From Planctomycetota bacterium (GTDB taxonomy: Bacteria > Planctomycetota > UBA1135 > UBA2386), in assembly GCA_016795295.1 (NCBI GenBank), contig JAEUHP010000139.1, forward strand, positions 1 to 40,072: a stretch of DNA of 40,072 bases, written 5' to 3'. Below are positions 33,277 through 40,072 of the stretch, piece by piece. The position numbers and the translations under genes were made by a program. Numbering within the stretch: the first letter of the stretch is position 1; each line of letters begins with the position of its first letter. Under the pieces are notes generated by a model, which worked only from the letters and a program-made list of their open reading frames with translations, did not search any database and was not told where the DNA came from.

Positions 33277-34593
33277 ATGGTGGCCGTGCAGGTCTGGCTC
33301 GGGCTCGGCAGCAACCTCGGCGACCGTCGGGGGCATTTGACGGGTGCCTTGACGGCTCTGGCGGCCGTGCCGGGCGTCCAAGTGCTGCGCGTTTCCTCGT
33401 TCCACGAGAGCGAACTGCTCGGCGAGGGACCGCCTCAGGGGCCGTTCCTGAACGGGGTCGCCGAGTTGCGCACCACCCTTGGCCCGCAGGCCCTGCTGGG
33501 CGTGCTGCAGGCGCTCGAAGCGCAGGCTGGGCGCGTGCGCCCAGCACCGCGCAACCACCCGCGGCCGCTCGACCTCGACCTGCTGACCTACGGCGACTTG
33601 CGCTGTGACACCCGGGAGCTGGTGCTGCCGCACCCGCGCTGGCACGAGCGGCCGTTCGTGACCGGGCCCCTGCGCGAACTCGGCGTGGCGCTCGAAGCGC
33701 TGCCGCAGCGGCCCGGTGTCGCGGTCGTCGGCGACCCACAGGCATTCGCCGCGCAGTGCACCGAGTGGTTGGCAGGCGGGTGCGTGGTGGGGCTCGTGCC
33801 AACCATGGGCGCCTTGCACGACGGGCATCGCAGTCTGATGGAAATCGCGGCCCGCGAGTGCGACCGGGTGGCCGCCACCATCTTCGTCAACCCGCTGCAG
33901 TTCGGCCCGAACGAGGACTTCGCGGCCTACCCGCGCACGCTCGAGCGCGATCTCGAGGTGTGCCGCGCCGCAGGGGTCCACGCCGTGTTCACGCCGACCC
34001 CGGAGCAGATGTACGAGCCTGGCTTCTGCAGCCAGGTGCAGGTCGGCGCCGAAGCGCAAGGCATGGAAGGCGCACTGCGCCCCGACCACTTCCGTGGGGT
34101 CGCCACCGTGGTGGCGCGGCTGTTCGCCCTGGCGCGGCCGCAGCGGGCCTACTTCGGCGAGAAGGACGCGCAGCAGGTGGCGGTGGTGCGGCGCATGACC
34201 CGTGACCTGGGGTTTCCGGTGCAGATCGTGCCGTGCCCGATCGTGCGCGAGGCCGATGGCCTGGCCCGTTCGTCGCGCAACGTCTACCTGTCTGCCGAAG
34301 ACCGCGCTGCGGCCACCGTGCTGGTCCGCGCGTTGCGCAGTGCCCGCCAGCAGTTCCTGCGCGGTGCTTGCGACCGCGACGCCCTGCTGCAGCGGGTGCG
34401 CGCGGTGGTCGCCACCGAACCGCGGGCGCAGCTCGACTACGTCGAATTGCGCCGCGAAGGCGATCTCGCCGAGTTGCCGCCCGGGCCGGTGGACGGTGGC
34501 CGGCTTCTGATCGCCGCGAAGTTCGCGGGCGGCCTTCGCCCCGTGCGTTTGCTCGACAATCTGTCTCTGCGACCGGGGCCCGACGAAGCGTGA
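33277..34593 (+). CDS. FolK-PanC fusion: HPPK plus pantoate-beta-alanine ligase
   Basis: The protein has 438 aa. Residues 1-150 or so are 6-hydroxymethyl-7,8-dihydropterin pyrophosphokinase: W-L-G-L-G-S-N-L-G-D-R, then R-N-H-P-R-P-L-D-L-D-L-L and L-P-H-P-R-W-H-E-R-P-F. Residues about 165-438 are pantothenate synthetase: V-P-T-M-G-A-L-H-D-G-H near 172-182, F-V-N-P-L-Q-F-G-P-N-E-D, G-E-K-D-A-Q-Q and R-S-S-R-N-V-Y-L-S. One unbroken frame joins them with a short linker. The chain would serve both folate and pantothenate synthesis. ATG 33277 follows the pssA stop by 5 bp; a TTG at 33268 is an alternative start. Confidence 0.93.
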   Translation: MVAVQVWLGLGSNLGDRRGHLTGALTALAAVPGVQVLRVSSFHESELLGEGPPQGPFLNGVAELRTTLGPQALLGVLQALEAQAGRVRPAPRNHPRPLDLDLLTYGDLRCDTRELVLPHPRWHERPFVTGPLRELGVALEALPQRPGVAVVGDPQAFAAQCTEWLAGGCVVGLVPTMGALHDGHRSLMEIAARECDRVAATIFVNPLQFGPNEDFAAYPRTLERDLEVCRAAGVHAVFTPTPEQMYEPGFCSQVQVGAEAQGMEGALRPDHFRGVATVVARLFALARPQRAYFGEKDAQQVAVVRRMTRDLGFPVQIVPCPIVREADGLARSSRNVYLSAEDRAAATVLVRALRSARQQFLRGACDRDALLQRVRAVVATEPRAQLDYVELRREGDLAELPPGPVDGGRLLIAAKFAGGLRPVRLLDNLSLRPGPDEA

Positions 34594-35510
34594 ACGGCCT
34601 CCATCTGCGGGCTCCCGCCAAGTTGAATCTCTGGCTGCGCGTGGTGGGGCGCCGGAGCGACGGCTACCACCTGCTGGTCACGCTGTTCCACGCGATCGAC
34701 TTGTGCGACGAGCTGTGGGTGGCCGAGGGCCACGATGGCGTGCAGTGCACCGGTTCGGCCGATGCGCCGCACTTGGCCGTGCCCACCGACGGCGGCAATC
34801 TGGTGGTGCGGGCGCTGCAGCTCCTGTGCGAGCACGCCGGGGCGGCGGGGTTCCGTGCGCACTTGCACAAGCGCATTCCGCACGGCGGCGGCCTCGGCGG
34901 CGGCAGCAGCGATGCTGCGGCGGCGTTGCGTCTGGGCAATGCTCTGCTGGCGCGGCCGCTGGCGCCGGCCGAACTGCACGCACTGGCAGCACGCCTCGGC
35001 GCGGATGTGCCGTTCTTTCTCGCGGGCGGCAGCCAATGGGGCCAGGGCGTGGGGGACCAGTTGAGCCCTGCCCTGGACGTGCCGCACCAGCACTTCGTGC
35101 TGATGGTGCCGCCGTTCGGCTGCCCAACCGTCGACGTGTACAAAAACTTCGCAGCGCAGTGGCATGGCGGTGCGCCGCAAGCTAGCCTCGGCACATTGAC
35201 GGTCCCCCAGAATTGGGATGCCGTTGTGCGCATGGGTTTTCCCAACGACCTCGAAGCTGCTGCGTGCCGCGTGCGACCCGAACTCGCCGCGCTGCGCCGC
35301 ACCGTCGCCGAGTTGGGCCATCCCGAAGTGCGCATGACGGGCAGCGGATCCACGTGGTTCGTTGCCGCGCAGGATGCGGCGGCCGCCGCGCGATGCCGTG
35401 CCGACCTCCAACCGCTCGAGCGCCAAGGGATACGGCTGCTCGTGGCGGCGAGTGCCGGCCCGGTAGCGGCCCCGGAAAGGCGCCCATGGCCCGCGTCGGG
35501 CTTGGGTTGA
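34590..35510 (+). CDS. ispE: 4-diphosphocytidyl-2-C-methyl-D-erythritol kinase
   Basis: The 306-aa GHMP kinase phosphorylates CDP-ME in the MEP isoprenoid pathway. Motifs: A-P-A-K-L-N-L near residue 8-14, the ATP-binding P-H-G-G-G-L-G-G-G-S-S-D-A-A-A-A, and M-T-G-S-G-S-T-W-F near the C-terminus. Length is normal. The GTG start overlaps the folK-panC stop as GTGA. It is followed 43 bp later by spoVG, an ispE-spoVG arrangement known from several phyla. Confidence 0.96.
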   Translation: MNGLHLRAPAKLNLWLRVVGRRSDGYHLLVTLFHAIDLCDELWVAEGHDGVQCTGSADAPHLAVPTDGGNLVVRALQLLCEHAGAAGFRAHLHKRIPHGGGLGGGSSDAAAALRLGNALLARPLAPAELHALAARLGADVPFFLAGGSQWGQGVGDQLSPALDVPHQHFVLMVPPFGCPTVDVYKNFAAQWHGGAPQASLGTLTVPQNWDAVVRMGFPNDLEAAACRVRPELAALRRTVAELGHPEVRMTGSGSTWFVAAQDAAAAARCRADLQPLERQGIRLLVAASAGPVAAPERRPWPASGLG

Positions 35511-35553
35511 AGGGACCAGCAACCATGGCAACAGGGCAAGAGGGAGGTGTGCT

Positions 35554-36234
35554 GTGCAGCCGAACGAGAGCCGGCCGACCGAGGCGCGTTTCCACGTCAC
35601 CGAAGTGCGGGTCAAGCTGACCGACGATCCCCGCAACAAGCTCCGTGCCTATGCCAGTGTCACCATCGACGATGCGTTCGTGGTGCGCGACCTGAAGATC
35701 ATCGAAGGCAGCAAAGGGCCGTTCGTGGCCATGCCGAGCCGCAAGCTGGCCGACCACTGTGCGCGCTGCCACCACAAGAACCACCTGCGCGCGGCCTACT
35801 GCAACCAGTGCGGCACCCGGCTCGATCCGGACCGCGCCCCCAAGGACGAACGCGGCCGCGCGCGCCTGCACGCCGACCTGGCGCATCCCATCAACAGCCA
35901 GACCCGCATCGAAGTGCACAAGGCGGTGGTGCGCGCCTATGTCGAGGAGCTCGAAGCCGCGCAGCAGGCGGGCGCCGCCTACCGGCCGAAGTCGTTCGAC
36001 GACTTCGATGCGATCAGCGACATGATCGACGAGCAGTACTTGGAAGACCTGGAGCGCCGGCAGGAAGAGCGCGAGCGGCGGCAGAAGCTCGGCAGCCGCA
36101 TCGAGGTCACGCTGGCACCCCCGGGGGCGGAGCCGACTCCGGACGCCGCGCCAGAATCGGCGCTGCGCGCGCAACCGAGCCGCAACGGCCACGAGTCCGG
36201 CCGGCACGGGCCGCTGGCCGCCGACGGGCACTGA
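35554..36234 (+). CDS. spoVG: SpoVG family protein with inserted zinc ribbon
   Basis: The protein has 226 aa from GTG 35554, with GGAGG 6 nt upstream. The SpoVG core is at 13-62 (V-T-E-V-R-V-K-L, Y-A-S-V-T-I-D-D-A-F-V-V-R-D-L-K, G-P-F-V-A-M-P-S-R-K) and continues at 109-130 (L-A-H-P-I-N-S-Q-T-R). Between them a segment of about 45 residues carries Cys69-x2-Cys72 and Cys83-x2-Cys86, a zinc-ribbon-like module. A coiled-coil-like charged helix (about 150-180) and a disordered tail follow. SpoVG proteins are small nucleic-acid-binding regulators of about 90-100 aa; this one is more than twice as long. Its function here is not known. Confidence 0.9.
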   Translation: MQPNESRPTEARFHVTEVRVKLTDDPRNKLRAYASVTIDDAFVVRDLKIIEGSKGPFVAMPSRKLADHCARCHHKNHLRAAYCNQCGTRLDPDRAPKDERGRARLHADLAHPINSQTRIEVHKAVVRAYVEELEAAQQAGAAYRPKSFDDFDAISDMIDEQYLEDLERRQEERERRQKLGSRIEVTLAPPGAEPTPDAAPESALRAQPSRNGHESGRHGPLAADGH

Positions 36235-36240
36235 GCCACC

Positions 36241-37200
36241 ATGGCCGTGCGGCTCGCGATCGTCGGTCCAGGTCGGGTCGGCACGGCCTTCGGCCTTGCG
36301 GCGGTGGCCGCAGGCGTCGACCTGCTCGGCTTCGTCGGCCGCAGCCCGGCTGCGGTGCAGTCCGCCCTGCGGCTCTGCGGTCGGGGCCGGGCTCTGCACC
36401 TGCCGGACCTGACCGCAGCGCACGTGGTGGTGTTCGCCGTCGGCGATGGTGAACTGCCGGCGGTGTTGGCCGCCGCCCTCGCGGCCGGTGCCGCGCGCCC
36501 GTGTGCGCTCTGGTTGCACACCAGTGGGCGGTTCGGCCTCGAAGTGCTCGCTACGGCCGCCGCGGCGGGCCTGCGCATCGGCGGTCTGCACCCAGTGGTG
36601 CCGTTCGCCGATGCCGAACAGGGCCGGGCGGCGATGCGCGGCGCGCCGGGCGTGCTGTTGCCGGGCCCGGGCAGCGAAGGGTTGTTGCGCACGCTGGCCG
36701 CGCATTGTGGTCTCGTGCCGGTGGTGATGCACGGTGGCGACCGTGCGCTCTACCATGCGGCGTGTGCGCTGGCGGCGAATGGGCTCACCGCGCTGCGTGC
36801 CGCGGTCGACGCGGTGTTCGCCGCGGCCGGCGGGCTCGCTCCCGCGGCGGCGGCCGGGCTCGCCTCGAGCCTGATGCGCAATGCCCTCCAGGCGTGCGAC
36901 GAACTCGGGCCGGTGGCAGCGTTGTCCGGGCCGGTGCGCCGCGGCGATGCCGGCACCGTGGTTGCCCACGTCGAAACCCTCGCTGCGAACGTGCCGGCGG
37001 CACTGCCAGTCTACCGGGCTCTGATGGCAGCGGCGGTGGCTCTGGCGGAGCAGGCGGGGCTCGGCGCCGAACCGGCGGCGGCCCTGCGCGCGCGCCTGGC
37101 GGCCCCTGCGGCCGGTGGCGTTCCACCGCAAACCGGGCTCCCCTCGCCAGCGGCGCTGCCGCCGCCAGCAGGGGGTTTCCCGCCGCCCTCGAGCGACTAG
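36241..37200 (+). CDS. Rossmann-like oxidoreductase with DUF2520
   Basis: The protein has 319 aa. The N-terminus I-V-G-P-G-R-V-G-T-A-F-G is a dinucleotide-binding motif. The C-terminal half has DUF2520 features: G-L-H-P-V-V-P-F-A-D, Y-H-A-A-C-A-L-A-A-N and L-S-G-P-V-R-R-G-D-A-G-T-V. The family resembles 6-phosphogluconate-dehydrogenase-like reductases with unknown substrates; a link to pantothenate synthesis has been considered for the family on synteny grounds. A folK-panC fusion gene lies upstream in this run, which fits that idea only loosely. The ATG is 6 bp after the spoVG stop. The last 30 residues are Pro-rich. Confidence 0.88.
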   Translation: MAVRLAIVGPGRVGTAFGLAAVAAGVDLLGFVGRSPAAVQSALRLCGRGRALHLPDLTAAHVVVFAVGDGELPAVLAAALAAGAARPCALWLHTSGRFGLEVLATAAAAGLRIGGLHPVVPFADAEQGRAAMRGAPGVLLPGPGSEGLLRTLAAHCGLVPVVMHGGDRALYHAACALAANGLTALRAAVDAVFAAAGGLAPAAAAGLASSLMRNALQACDELGPVAALSGPVRRGDAGTVVAHVETLAANVPAALPVYRALMAAAVALAEQAGLGAEPAAALRARLAAPAAGGVPPQTGLPSPAALPPPAGGFPPPSSD

Positions 37201-37211
37201 AACCAAACACC

Positions 37212-38735
37212 ATGGCCCAGATCGTCGCCAGCGTGTTCGCCGAGTCGCCCGAGCAGGTGGCGCAGGCCGGCCGGCGTGCGGCGATGGCTTCGGCCGACTG
37301 GCTCGAACTGCGGCTCGACCGCTGGCCGGTCGGCGCCGACCTCGGCCGGGCCTTCGCGGCCGTGCACCTGCCGATCCTGGTCGCCTGCCGCACGCCCGAA
37401 GTCGGCGGCCAGTTCCGCGGCACGCTGCTCGAACGGCGCCAACTGTTGCTCGCCGCACTCGACGCCGGCGCGCAGGGGCTCGACCTCGAGCTCGGCGAGA
37501 CTTGGCAGCCGCCGCCGGGCCGGCCGCGGGTGCGGCTCATGATCCGCTCCTTCCACAGCTTCACGGGGGTGCCGAAGGAGCTGGCCAACCTGCACGCGCA
37601 GTTGCACCAACAACCGGGCTCGGTCGCCAAGCTGGTGGTCACCGCGCACGACCTCGCCGATGCGGCGCCGGTGCTCGAACTGCTGCAGGCCGTCGACCAG
37701 CGGGCCACGCCGACCGTGGCGTTCGCGATGGGGCGCACCGCCTGGCCGACGCGGGTGCTGGCGGCGTTGCTCGGGGCGCCGTTCGTCTATGGGTGCCTCG
37801 ACGAAGGCTCGGCCACGGCACCCGGGCAGGTGCCGGTGGACCTGCTCGCAGGCCTGTACCGGGTGCGCGATCTCGGCCCCGCCACGGCGCTCTACGGCCT
37901 GCTCGGCAATCCGGCCCTGGGCTCACTCGGTCCCTGGCTGCACAACCGCGCGTTCCGCCGGCTCGGCCACGACGGCCTCTACCTGCCGTTCGAGACGTCC
38001 CGGCCGGCGGCGGTGCTCGGCATGCTGCCGCGCCGGCAACTGCGCGGTCTGTCGGTGACCGCACCCTGGAAAGAAGCGATGGTGCCGAGCTGCCACCAGC
38101 TCGGCGAAGAAGCGCTGGCCTGCGGCGTGGTCAACACGGTGCTCCGCGAGGCGCATGGTGTGCTGACCGGGCACAACACCGACGTCGGGGGCGTGCGCGC
38201 GGCACTCGCTGGCGCCGGCGTGGGCGCGGGCAGTGGGCGGCTCGGGGTGGTGCTGGGTGCTGGCGGCGCGGCCCGCGCTGGCGCTCTGGCCCTGCAACAG
38301 CTCGGCTTCCAGGTGCTGATGCTCGGCCGTTCGCTGGAGCCGGCGCGCGCGTTCGCCAAGGCCCGCGGCATCCAGCTCGGCAGCCTGTCACAGGATCTGC
38401 CTGCGGGTTTGCAGCCGGCAGTGGTGGTGAACGCGACGCCGCTCGGTGGTGCGGGGCACGTAGGCGAACGGCCGCTGCCGCACTGGCAGCCGAAGCCCGG
38501 CACCGTGGTCCTGGACATGGTCTACCAGCCGCGCTGGACGCCGTTGCTCACGGCCGCCGCAGCCGCCGGTGCGGTGGCGGTGCCCGGGGCGGAGATGTTC
38601 CTCGCCCAGGCCGCGCTGCAGGTGCAGTGGTTCACCGGCCAGGAGCTGCCGGTCGAAGTGCTGCGCGGGTTCTTGGCCGGCACCGCGGCGGCGGAACGGG
38701 AAACGGTGGGGGCGGCGCTGCCGGCGCGGGCCTGA
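37212..38735 (+). CDS. aroDE: AroD-AroE fusion: 3-dehydroquinate dehydratase / shikimate dehydrogenase
   Basis: The protein has 507 aa. Residues 1-215 are type I dehydroquinase: E-L-R-L-D-R-W, F-H-S-F (His), A-K-L-V-V-T-A-H-D (Schiff-base Lys) and S-A-T-A-P-G-Q. Residues 225-507 are shikimate dehydrogenase: G-N-P-A-L-G-S-L-G-P near 232, V-T-A-P-W-K near 281 (catalytic Lys), N-T-D-V-G-G near 322 and G-A-G-G-A-A-R-A. It performs steps 3 and 4 of the shikimate pathway. The usual H-S-x-S-P reads G-S-L-G-P, so one carboxylate-binding Ser is Gly. AroDE fusions are known in plants, Chlamydiae and Planctomycetota. Confidence 0.95.
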   Translation: MAQIVASVFAESPEQVAQAGRRAAMASADWLELRLDRWPVGADLGRAFAAVHLPILVACRTPEVGGQFRGTLLERRQLLLAALDAGAQGLDLELGETWQPPPGRPRVRLMIRSFHSFTGVPKELANLHAQLHQQPGSVAKLVVTAHDLADAAPVLELLQAVDQRATPTVAFAMGRTAWPTRVLAALLGAPFVYGCLDEGSATAPGQVPVDLLAGLYRVRDLGPATALYGLLGNPALGSLGPWLHNRAFRRLGHDGLYLPFETSRPAAVLGMLPRRQLRGLSVTAPWKEAMVPSCHQLGEEALACGVVNTVLREAHGVLTGHNTDVGGVRAALAGAGVGAGSGRLGVVLGAGGAARAGALALQQLGFQVLMLGRSLEPARAFAKARGIQLGSLSQDLPAGLQPAVVVNATPLGGAGHVGERPLPHWQPKPGTVVLDMVYQPRWTPLLTAAAAAGAVAVPGAEMFLAQAALQVQWFTGQELPVEVLRGFLAGTAAAERETVGAALPARA

Positions 38736-38766
38736 CGCGGTCTGCAGCCTCGGGTGCCGGGGCGAC

Positions 38767-40072
38767 TCACCCCAGCACCAACCGTTCGCGCCGCTCCGAA
38801 AGCCGCCAGCGCAGCGCCAGCAACAACAGCCCCGCCACCACGAACAGGCCGACCACCAGACCCCACCACAAACCAGCCGGACCTGCGCCGCAGCCGTACG
38901 CGAACCAGCACCCGAGCGGCAGCCCGACCAGCCAGAAGCCAACCACGTTCGCCCACAACGGCGAGCGCACGTCGCCGAGTCCGCGCAGACAGCCGATCGC
39001 CACCACCTGCAGGCCGTCGCCGATCTGGAACACGCCGGCGATCGGAATCAAAGTGGCCGCCACCGCGAGCGCTTCGCCGTGCGGCCCGAATTGCCGAGCG
39101 AGCACTTCGGGTAGGCACAGGAACACGATCATGAAGGCGCTCATCACTGCGGCTCCGGTGCCGAGTGCGGCGCCCACCGTGGTGCGGAGTGCCCCGTGGT
39201 TGCCCGCCCCGACCGCCCAGCCGACCCGCACCGAGGCGGCCAGGCCAAGGCCGAGTGGCACCATGAAACTCAGCGACGCGAGCTGCAGCGCGATCTGGTG
39301 GCCGGCGAGGCCAGGGCCGTTGGCGGCTGCCGCCGCATCGAGGTTGCCGATCAGGAGTGCGGTGGCGGCGAACACGCCCATCTCCAGCACGAACTGTCCG
39401 CCGATCGGCGCGCCGAGGCGCAGCAGCGCCCACAAGGGCCGGATGGCCAGCACCGCGCGGCGCACGGCAGGTTCGCGCAGCGCCCGCAGGTGCGGCCAGA
39501 GGTCGGCCCGGCCGAACCACAGCAGTCCTGCCAGCATGCCGACGCGGCAGCCGACGGTGGCCAGCGACGCGCCGGCGGCGCCGAGCGCCGGCAGGCCCCA
39601 GTGGCCGTAGATCAGGAGCCAATCGAGCAGCAGGTTCAGCAGGTTGCCGGCCAGGATGGTGAGCACCTGGGGCAGGGTGCGCGCGTGCGCGGAGAGCAGG
39701 CTGCGCAGGACGCCGTAGGCGAGGAACGGCAACAGGCCGAAGGCCTGGATGCGCGCGTAGGCGGCGGCGGGGGCGAGCAGTTCGGCGGGCTGGCCGGCGA
39801 GGGTGAGCCAAATGGTGGCCGGCAGCAGCAGCAGGGCGGTCGGCAGCGACAGCAGGATCGCCAAGAGCAGAGCCCGGCCGAGCACGCGCGGGATGGCGGC
39901 GTGGTCGCCGGCGCCGACGGCTTGGCTCAGCAGTGGGTCGACGGCAGTGCAGACGCCCATGCAGAACATCAGGGCACCCCAGACCAGGGTGTTGCCGAGC
40001 GCCATGGCCGGCAGGGCGAGGGGTTCGTGGTGGCCGAGCATGGCCACGTCGACGAGGTTGAGGGACGTGGTG
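38767..40072 (-). CDS. MATE family efflux transporter, N-terminus beyond the window
   Basis: At least 434 codons are visible; the frame stays open to the right edge, so the true start is outside. The first visible residues (T-T-S-L-N-L-V-D-V-A-M-L-G-H) match the first-helix region of MATE proteins. About eleven hydrophobic helices follow in the two-bundle arrangement, with P-I-G-G-Q-F and G-A-G-N-H-G in the second half. The family exports drugs or metabolites using Na+ or H+ gradients; the substrate is unknown. It is convergent with aroDE across 31 bp. Confidence 0.9.
   Translation of the reverse strand, partial: TTSLNLVDVAMLGHHEPLALPAMALGNTLVWGALMFCMGVCTAVDPLLSQAVGAGDHAAIPRVLGRALLLAILLSLPTALLLLPATIWLTLAGQPAELLAPAAAYARIQAFGLLPFLAYGVLRSLLSAHARTLPQVLTILAGNLLNLLLDWLLIYGHWGLPALGAAGASLATVGCRVGMLAGLLWFGRADLWPHLRALREPAVRRAVLAIRPLWALLRLGAPIGGQFVLEMGVFAATALLIGNLDAAAAANGPGLAGHQIALQLASLSFMVPLGLGLAASVRVGWAVGAGNHGALRTTVGAALGTGAAVMSAFMIVFLCLPEVLARQFGPHGEALAVAATLIPIAGVFQIGDGLQVVAIGCLRGLGDVRSPLWANVVGFWLVGLPLGCWFAYGCGAGPAGLWWGLVVGLFVVAGLLLLALRWRLSERRERLVLG

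Noticed and set aside
30650..33802. The lutA frame extending 790 codons upstream
   Set aside because: The real protein starts at ATG 31432 with the P-T-C-L-V-D motif; the extension covers rsmE and antisense of pssA/folK.

Overview
The window is very GC-rich (roughly 70% by eye), gene-dense bacterial chromosome with no insertion sequence, prophage, CRISPR array, rRNA or tRNA that I could see. The gene set suggests a Gram-negative-type envelope: a Kdo-kinase-like LPS kinase, a family 9 glycosyltransferase, an O-antigen-ligase-like protein and lipoprotein or Sec signal peptides. The AroD-AroE fusion, a SpoVG carrying a zinc ribbon next to ispE, a K+-dependent membrane pyrophosphatase and a DUF58/BatA cluster point to the Planctomycetota or wider PVC group. 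That assignment is an inference from gene content, not a search result.

Layout. 1-939: 3'-truncated secreted protein (minus strand), followed by a 107-bp-period tandem repeat with two hairpins per copy. 1254-6971 (minus): an ABC ATPase, its membrane partner, a TPR-like protein and a DedA protein form a tightly overlapping operon, with hppA after it. 7044-7865: divergent FHA protein. 7921-12228 (minus): ribH, nusB, ftsY and an O-antigen-ligase/TPR protein. 12339-12917: lipoprotein. 13061-15982 (plus): ffh, rpsP and an unrecognised HhH-like protein. 16112-18484: divergent LPS kinase and glycosyltransferase, plus a Tsr3/DTW-like protein. 18500-21404: asd and a solitary peptide-binding protein. 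21675-25191 (plus): membrane protein, DUF58 and BatA/vWA operon. 25230-25610: group II truncated haemoglobin. 25667-26641 (minus): a thioredoxin/TlpA-like selenoprotein. 26828-32214 (minus): rsmE, lutA, lutB, lutC and a secreted regulatory-like-domain protein. 32321-38735 (plus): pssA, a folK-panC fusion, ispE, spoVG, a DUF2520 oxidoreductase and the aroDE fusion. 38767-end (minus): a 5'-truncated MATE transporter.

The most notable observation is at 26641-25667. Two neighbouring minus-strand frames that look like separate ORFs are one 325-codon frame interrupted by a single TGA. That TGA sits exactly where the first cysteine of a thioredoxin C-G-P-C motif belongs, giving U-G-P-C. A hairpin shaped like a bacterial SECIS element begins a few bases downstream. 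The gene is therefore best read as a secreted selenoprotein, and standard annotation would break it in two.

Other points of interest are the FolK-PanC fusion, which joins folate and pantothenate synthesis in one chain, and the zinc-ribbon insertion inside SpoVG. An intrinsic terminator also ends about 210 bp of unexplained sequence (a possible small RNA), and aroDE has a substitution in its shikimate-binding motif.
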